The position numbers and the translations under genes are program-made. From Acidimicrobiaceae bacterium (lineage in GTDB: Bacteria > Actinomycetota > Acidimicrobiia > Acidimicrobiales > RAAP-2), in assembly GCA_003152555.1 (NCBI GenBank), contig PMAL01000129.1:24338-34116 (forward strand): 9,779 nucleotides of DNA, in the 5' to 3' direction. Positions within the stretch are counted from its first letter, which is position 1. Every line of letters begins with the position of its first letter. The notes beneath the pieces were generated by a model. The model worked only from the letters and a program-made list of their open reading frames with translations, did no database searches and had not been told where the DNA came from. Positions 5,783 to 9,779 of the stretch are shown piece after piece.

Positions 5783-8700
5783 GTGTTTCTTAAGCGATTA
5801 ACCATGAAGGGCTTCAAGTCCTTCGCCGACAACACCATCTTGGAATTTGAACCCGGGGTGACGGCGGTGGTGGGACCGAACGGTTCGGGCAAGTCCAACG
5901 TGGTCGACGCGGTCATCTGGGTGCTCGGCGCGCAGAGTACCCGGGCGCTGCGCAGCGGAAAGATGGATGACGTCATCTTCATGGGCACCGCCACCAAGGC
6001 GGCCCTCGGCCGCGCCGAAGTAGCGCTCACGTTGGACAACTCAACTGGTCGCCTGCCCATCGACGGCGCCGAAGTCACCATCTCGCGGACCCTCTTTCGA
6101 AGCGGCGACTCGGAGTACGCGATCAACGGCACCACGTGCCGCCTGTTAGACGTCCAAGAGTTGCTGGCCGACTCGGGCGTCGGGCGCCAGCAGCACATGA
6201 TCATTGGTCAGGGCCAGCTCGACTCGATCCTCAATTCCAGTTCAGAGAATCGTCGCGCCGTCATTGAAGAGGCGGCCGGGGTCCTAAAGCACCGTCGGCG
6301 CAAGGAACGGGCCGAACGGCGGCTGCTCCAGACCCAGGAGAACCTCGAGCGCCTCGGTGACCTGGTGCGCGAAGTGCGCCGTCAGATGCGCCCGCTCGAG
6401 CGCCAGGCCGCGTCGGCGCGCAGTTACGCCAGTGTCGAAGGCGACCTACGCGACGCTCGCCATTCGCTCTTTTTCTCCCGGTTGACCAACTTCGAGATGC
6501 GCCGTCGCGAATTGGAGACCGAGCTCACCGGCTCATCGGCGCGCGAGCGCGAGCTGCGACACGAATTATTGACCCTCGATGCGCAGGCGTCGACCGCCGC
6601 CGCCGAGATCGCGAGCCGCCGGGAAGAAATGCTGGCCTCGACGCTCGGCACACTGCAGGGGCTCTCGGAGCGGGCCCGCGGCACGGCATCGATCATTCAA
6701 GAACGGGAACGGTCCCTGCGCATGGCGTTGATTGCCTCGGCGGACGAGAATGTGATTGCCACCCTCGAAGCCGACAGCGCGAAACTGGGAACCGAACTCG
6801 TGGCGTTGGACGCCGAAGAATCGCAGTTGTCCGTCATGCGCGACGCCCTGGCGGCGGCCCAAGATGAACTCGCCCAGTTTGAACTTCATTACGAGACCAC
6901 GTGGGGTTCGGCGTCACCGGTCAGCGATGAAGCCAATCTGAAAGCAGCGCTCGAAAGCGCGGCGATGCTCGAACGCTCTCTCGCGTCGCTGCGCGACAGT
7001 GAGCGGCGCAGCGCGGAGCGTCTCGCGGCGGCCCAGGGCCGTCACGACGAGGCGGTCGCAGATTTGCAGGCGTCGCAACACTCCATATCCGACGCGCGGA
7101 GCGGATTCGCCAGCGTCAACGAAGAGCGGCTCCTCGCCGAACGCGAGGCCCAGCGATGTGAACAAGAGCGTGCTCGCGCCGACGAAGCGTTGCGCGACGC
7201 GACCGACGTCGCCGCGCGCACCCAGGCGCGGGCCGAAGCGCTGGCGCGGGCCCTGGATGAATTCTCGGGTTCGGGCGGCGGCGCGATCATCGGCAACTTA
7301 GAAGGCGTGCTCGGACCATTCCTCGAACTGATTGAGGTCGACGCGGGCTGGGAACTGGCCGTGGAGTCGGCGGCCGGCGCTTCCGTGGGGGCGATGGTCG
7401 TCGATGGCCGCAAGTCAGCGCGAGCAGCATTAGAGGCGCTGCGCCGTGAAGGCGGTGCGGGCTTGATCCTGCCGGTAGGCGACGCCGACGTGGCGGCGCC
7501 CGCGACACCCGATGGGTGCAGCGCGCTGCGCTCACTCGTGCGCGAACGAAGTGGTAGCACCAAACACGTGACGCGCGTGCTGGACGCGCTCTTTTCGAGG
7601 GCCTTCGTCGCCCCCGACTGGGAGAGCGGCATCGAGGTCGCCATCCTTAATCCCGATCTGGTCGTCGTCACTCGCGAGGGCGACCGATTCGCGTCGTCGG
7701 GCTGGCGCGTGGCGTCTGGCCGGGCCCTCGTCACCCGGTCCACCGTCGAAGAAGCACGCGTCGCCGCGCACGACGCCCATAACGCAGTCGCTCCAATTCG
7801 CGAGCGCCACACGAACGCCGACGAGAGCGCGGTTCGCGCGCGCCAGAGCGTGAACCGCGCCGCGACGCGCACCGCGCAAGCCGAAGCCGAGGTCGAACGT
7901 CGCGCACGAGAGATTGAGCGGTTGGGTGAGCTCAGGGCCGAATTGGCGATAACCAGTGAGTCACTCGTGAACGACGTGGCGGCACTGACCAGTCAAATCG
8001 TCACGATCGAAGACGAACTTGCGTCGCTCAGCGCGCAACTGCCCGAATTGCAACGGGCCGTGGACGACGCGGCCGGCCGTGCAAATTTAAGCGAAGAGGC
8101 GCGGACTTTTGTCGGTGTTCATCGAAATTTGGTCAACGAACAGGCAACCGCGCTCTCGCGTCGTGAAGCGGAGTTTGGTGAGCGCCGGCGCATCATCACG
8201 CAGCGCCGAAACGAGATTGAACAGCGCCTCGAGGGTCGAAGTAGTGAGCGTGCCGAAGCGGCCGGTCGACGTGAGTCGCTGGAGTTCGACCTGCTGGTCC
8301 TGGACCGATTGGCCGCCCTGGTCGAACGCTGCGCCGAAGAGATTCGCGTCTCCCAAGAGGCATTGGACTCGTCGTACCGCGAACAGTTAGAGGCCACGCG
8401 CGCCGGGGCCGAACGACTCGAGGAGATTCGCCGCGCCCGCAACGCCGCGGACGCGCGCCTCGTGGATCTCGGCGAGGTGATGCGTCGTGGCGAGATCGAG
8501 CAGGCCGAGCTCGCGGTCAAGGTCGCCAATCTCCACGAAATGATTGGGCGCGATCTAGGACTCGCGCCCACGGAGATGGGTCCGGCCGACGACGTTGACC
8601 TACCCGAGGGCATGACCATTGAACAGCGAGTTGGCGAACTCGAAGCGCGCATCACGTCGCTCGGACCGATCAACCCGCTCGCCCTCGAAGAGTTGGCCGA

Positions 8701-9277
8701 ACTAGAAGACCGCTACAAGACCCTCGACGCCCAGGTGAGCGACGTGCGCCACGCGCGCCGAGAGTTGCAAGAAGTGATTCGGGCCGTCGACGCCGAGATC
8801 ATGCAGACGTTCTCGAGCGCGGTCGCCGACGTGAACGAGCATTTCTCGACGCTCATCGCCATGCTCTTTCCTGGTGGACAGGGCCGGCTCATTCTCACGG
8901 AACCCGACGATCCGCTCAACACCGGTGTCGAGATTGAGGTGCGGCCCATGGGACGAAACGTGCGACGCATCTCGCTGCTCTCGGGTGGCGAACGTTCCAT
9001 GGCGGCGCTGGCGTTCTTATTCGCGGTTTTTCGTTCGCGGCCGTCACCCTTCTACATGATGGACGAGGTGGAAGCGGCGCTCGATGACGTCAACCTTCAG
9101 CGATTCCTCAGTTTGGTCGACGAGTTCCGCACTGAAGCCCAGTTACTGATCGTCACGCACCAGAAGCGCACGATGGAAGCGGCCGACGCGCTCTACGGCG
9201 TCACTATGGGTCCGGGCGCGTCGTCCAAGGTCGTGAGTCAGCGCGTCAAACGCGACGAAAGCGTCGTGAGCGCGTGA
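5783..9277 (+). CDS. smc: Chromosome partition protein SMC
   Basis: SMC is the dimeric ATPase that, with ScpA and ScpB, extrudes DNA loops and helps segregate the chromosome. The 1164-residue length is typical. Order of parts: N-terminal ATPase head with MFLKRLTMKGFKSFAD, Walker A GPNGSGKS (31-38) and Q-loop WVLGAQS (46-52; many SMCs have GEQ here); first coiled coil (about 165-490, rich in Arg/Glu/Ala); a glycine linker GSGGG (496-500); hinge (about 505-650, with EGVLGPFLELIEVDAGWELA); second coiled coil (about 655-950); a conserved LGPINPLALEE (960-970); then the C-terminal head with the LSGGE signature (1066-1070) and Walker B FYMMDE (1090-1095), D1094-E1095 followed by the D-loop. All ATPase elements are intact. 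The GTG start gives the standard N-terminus; the internal ATG at 5804 would cut it. It overlaps ftsY by 4 bases. scpA/scpB are not in the window. Confidence 0.98.
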   Translation: MFLKRLTMKGFKSFADNTILEFEPGVTAVVGPNGSGKSNVVDAVIWVLGAQSTRALRSGKMDDVIFMGTATKAALGRAEVALTLDNSTGRLPIDGAEVTISRTLFRSGDSEYAINGTTCRLLDVQELLADSGVGRQQHMIIGQGQLDSILNSSSENRRAVIEEAAGVLKHRRRKERAERRLLQTQENLERLGDLVREVRRQMRPLERQAASARSYASVEGDLRDARHSLFFSRLTNFEMRRRELETELTGSSARERELRHELLTLDAQASTAAAEIASRREEMLASTLGTLQGLSERARGTASIIQERERSLRMALIASADENVIATLEADSAKLGTELVALDAEESQLSVMRDALAAAQDELAQFELHYETTWGSASPVSDEANLKAALESAAMLERSLASLRDSERRSAERLAAAQGRHDEAVADLQASQHSISDARSGFASVNEERLLAEREAQRCEQERARADEALRDATDVAARTQARAEALARALDEFSGSGGGAIIGNLEGVLGPFLELIEVDAGWELAVESAAGASVGAMVVDGRKSARAALEALRREGGAGLILPVGDADVAAPATPDGCSALRSLVRERSGSTKHVTRVLDALFSRAFVAPDWESGIEVAILNPDLVVVTREGDRFASSGWRVASGRALVTRSTVEEARVAAHDAHNAVAPIRERHTNADESAVRARQSVNRAATRTAQAEAEVERRAREIERLGELRAELAITSESLVNDVAALTSQIVTIEDELASLSAQLPELQRAVDDAAGRANLSEEARTFVGVHRNLVNEQATALSRREAEFGERRRIITQRRNEIEQRLEGRSSERAEAAGRRESLEFDLLVLDRLAALVERCAEEIRVSQEALDSSYREQLEATRAGAERLEEIRRARNAADARLVDLGEVMRRGEIEQAELAVKVANLHEMIGRDLGLAPTEMGPADDVDLPEGMTIEQRVGELEARITSLGPINPLALEELAELEDRYKTLDAQVSDVRHARRELQEVIRAVDAEIMQTFSSAVADVNEHFSTLIAMLFPGGQGRLILTEPDDPLNTGVEIEVRPMGRNVRRISLLSGGERSMAALAFLFAVFRSRPSPFYMMDEVEAALDDVNLQRFLSLVDEFRTEAQLLIVTHQKRTMEAADALYGVTMGPGASSKVVSQRVKRDESVVSA

Positions 9278-9779
9278 TCATTGCGCTGATCGTCGTTGCG
9301 GTGGTGGTGCTCGTGGGGATTGGTTTGTTGCTCACGCGCCGACGGCGCCGCGGCTCGCGCCAAATCGTCACACGCCCACGCGCCGCGATGCCCGAGGTCT
9401 TGGTCACCACGCAGTCGCAGCGACCGACACTGGCAGAGGACACCACGCCCGCGTTGGCCCAGCGCCTCGTATCGTCGCGCAACATCTTTGATCGGGTCCG
9501 CTCCATTACGAGCGTCGGGACCCTCAGTGACGAGCAACTCGGCGTGGTCGAAGAGGTCTTGCTGCGAAGCGATGTCGGTGTGGTCACGACCGCGGCGTTG
9601 CTCGACACGCTTCGCACCAACGGTGCGCCCGAAGGGGTCGCGCGCGCAGTACACGACGCGTTGCTCGATTCACTGACGTCGGACCGGTCCGTAACGACGA
9701 CCGCCGACGAAGGGCGCGTGCCGGTGTGGCTGTTCGTGGGAGTCAATGGTGTGGGTAAGACCACCACCATTGGCAAATT
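9274..9779 (+). CDS. ftsY: Signal recognition particle receptor FtsY, N-terminal part (3' truncated)
   Basis: FtsY is the membrane-associated GTPase that receives ribosome-nascent chain-SRP complexes and hands them to SecYEG. The frame runs off the window end, leaving 168 complete codons. It starts with a hydrophobic helix (residues 2-20, MIIALIVVAVVVLVGIGLLL) followed by the positive stop-transfer TRRRRRGSR. This is a true transmembrane anchor, as in actinobacterial FtsY and unlike the amphipathic, acidic A domain of E. coli. A short linker leads to the helical N domain (about 61-145, including LSDEQLGVVEEVLLRSDVGV) and the G-domain P-loop GVNGVGKTTTIGK (156-168), the FtsY/Ffh type. The GTG start overlaps the smc stop (GTGA). 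The paralogue Ffh is unlikely because Ffh lacks a membrane anchor; smc-ftsY adjacency also supports FtsY. Confidence 0.95.
   Translation, partial: MIIALIVVAVVVLVGIGLLLTRRRRRGSRQIVTRPRAAMPEVLVTTQSQRPTLAEDTTPALAQRLVSSRNIFDRVRSITSVGTLSDEQLGVVEEVLLRSDVGVVTTAALLDTLRTNGAPEGVARAVHDALLDSLTSDRSVTTTADEGRVPVWLFVGVNGVGKTTTIGK

Noticed and set aside
5686..6204. 172-residue open frame on the minus strand across the mutM-smc junction
   Set aside because: It would cover the MutM zinc finger and the SMC Walker A region antisense, and has no recognisable domain or ribosome binding site.
7042..7872. 276-residue open frame on the minus strand inside smc
   Set aside because: It lies wholly opposite the smc hinge and coiled coil, is Arg/Ser/Ala-rich as expected from the complement of GC-rich coding DNA, and shows no motif. 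The smc frame is unambiguous.
9246..9776. 176-residue open frame on the minus strand over ftsY
   Set aside because: Low-complexity Ser/Thr/Arg composition with no family signature. The plus strand encodes a clear FtsY anchor and P-loop.

Overview
The window is a continuous plus-strand block of conserved bacterial housekeeping genes: the end of recG, then rsmD, coaD, a SepIVA/DivIVA-like gene, yceD (DUF177), rpmF, plsX, acpP, rnc, mutM (fpg), smc and the beginning of ftsY. No mobile element, CRISPR array, tRNA, rRNA, phage gene or defence gene is visible. No stretch over 300 bases lacks a gene; the longest gene-free gap is 60 bases.

The organism is most likely a moderately GC-rich actinobacterium. 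The evidence is (i) the SepIVA-type coiled-coil gene between coaD and yceD, (ii) an FtsY with an N-terminal membrane helix, (iii) actinobacterial-style SMC and YceD sequences, (iv) heavy use of GTG starts (six of eleven visible starts, plus one TTG), and (v) two genes whose upstream DNA looks like leaderless promoters. The presence of plsX-acpP inside the block, and an acyl carrier protein with a longer loop, suggest a lineage away from Mycobacterium and Streptomyces, possibly Acidimicrobiia. That last placement is inference.

Layout: bases 1-1401 hold DNA repair, rRNA methylation and coenzyme A synthesis (recG end, rsmD, coaD). Bases 1398-2605 hold a division/envelope coiled-coil protein and the zinc-binding DUF177 protein. 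Bases 2639-4154 hold ribosomal protein bL32 (only 59 residues) followed by the phospholipid/fatty-acid pair plsX-acpP. Bases 4163-5744 hold RNase III and formamidopyrimidine-DNA glycosylase. Bases 5783-9779 hold the chromosome-organising SMC ATPase and the start of the signal-recognition-particle receptor.

The genes are packed tightly: 4-base overlaps at rsmD/coaD, coaD/sepIVA-like and smc/ftsY, an 8-base overlap at rnc/mutM, and gaps of 1-8 bases at several other junctions. Only four gaps exceed 20 bases (before rsmD, rpmF, acpP and smc). Three of these carry plausible promoter -10 elements, so the block is probably read as a few overlapping transcription units. One functional thread is visible: CoaD supplies the CoA whose phosphopantetheine arm is placed on the acyl carrier protein, and PlsX draws acyl groups from that carrier for phospholipid synthesis. 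I see no novel system. The most interesting signals are the matched leaderless-promoter geometries at rsmD and smc, the unusual acyl carrier protein, and the merged gene order.
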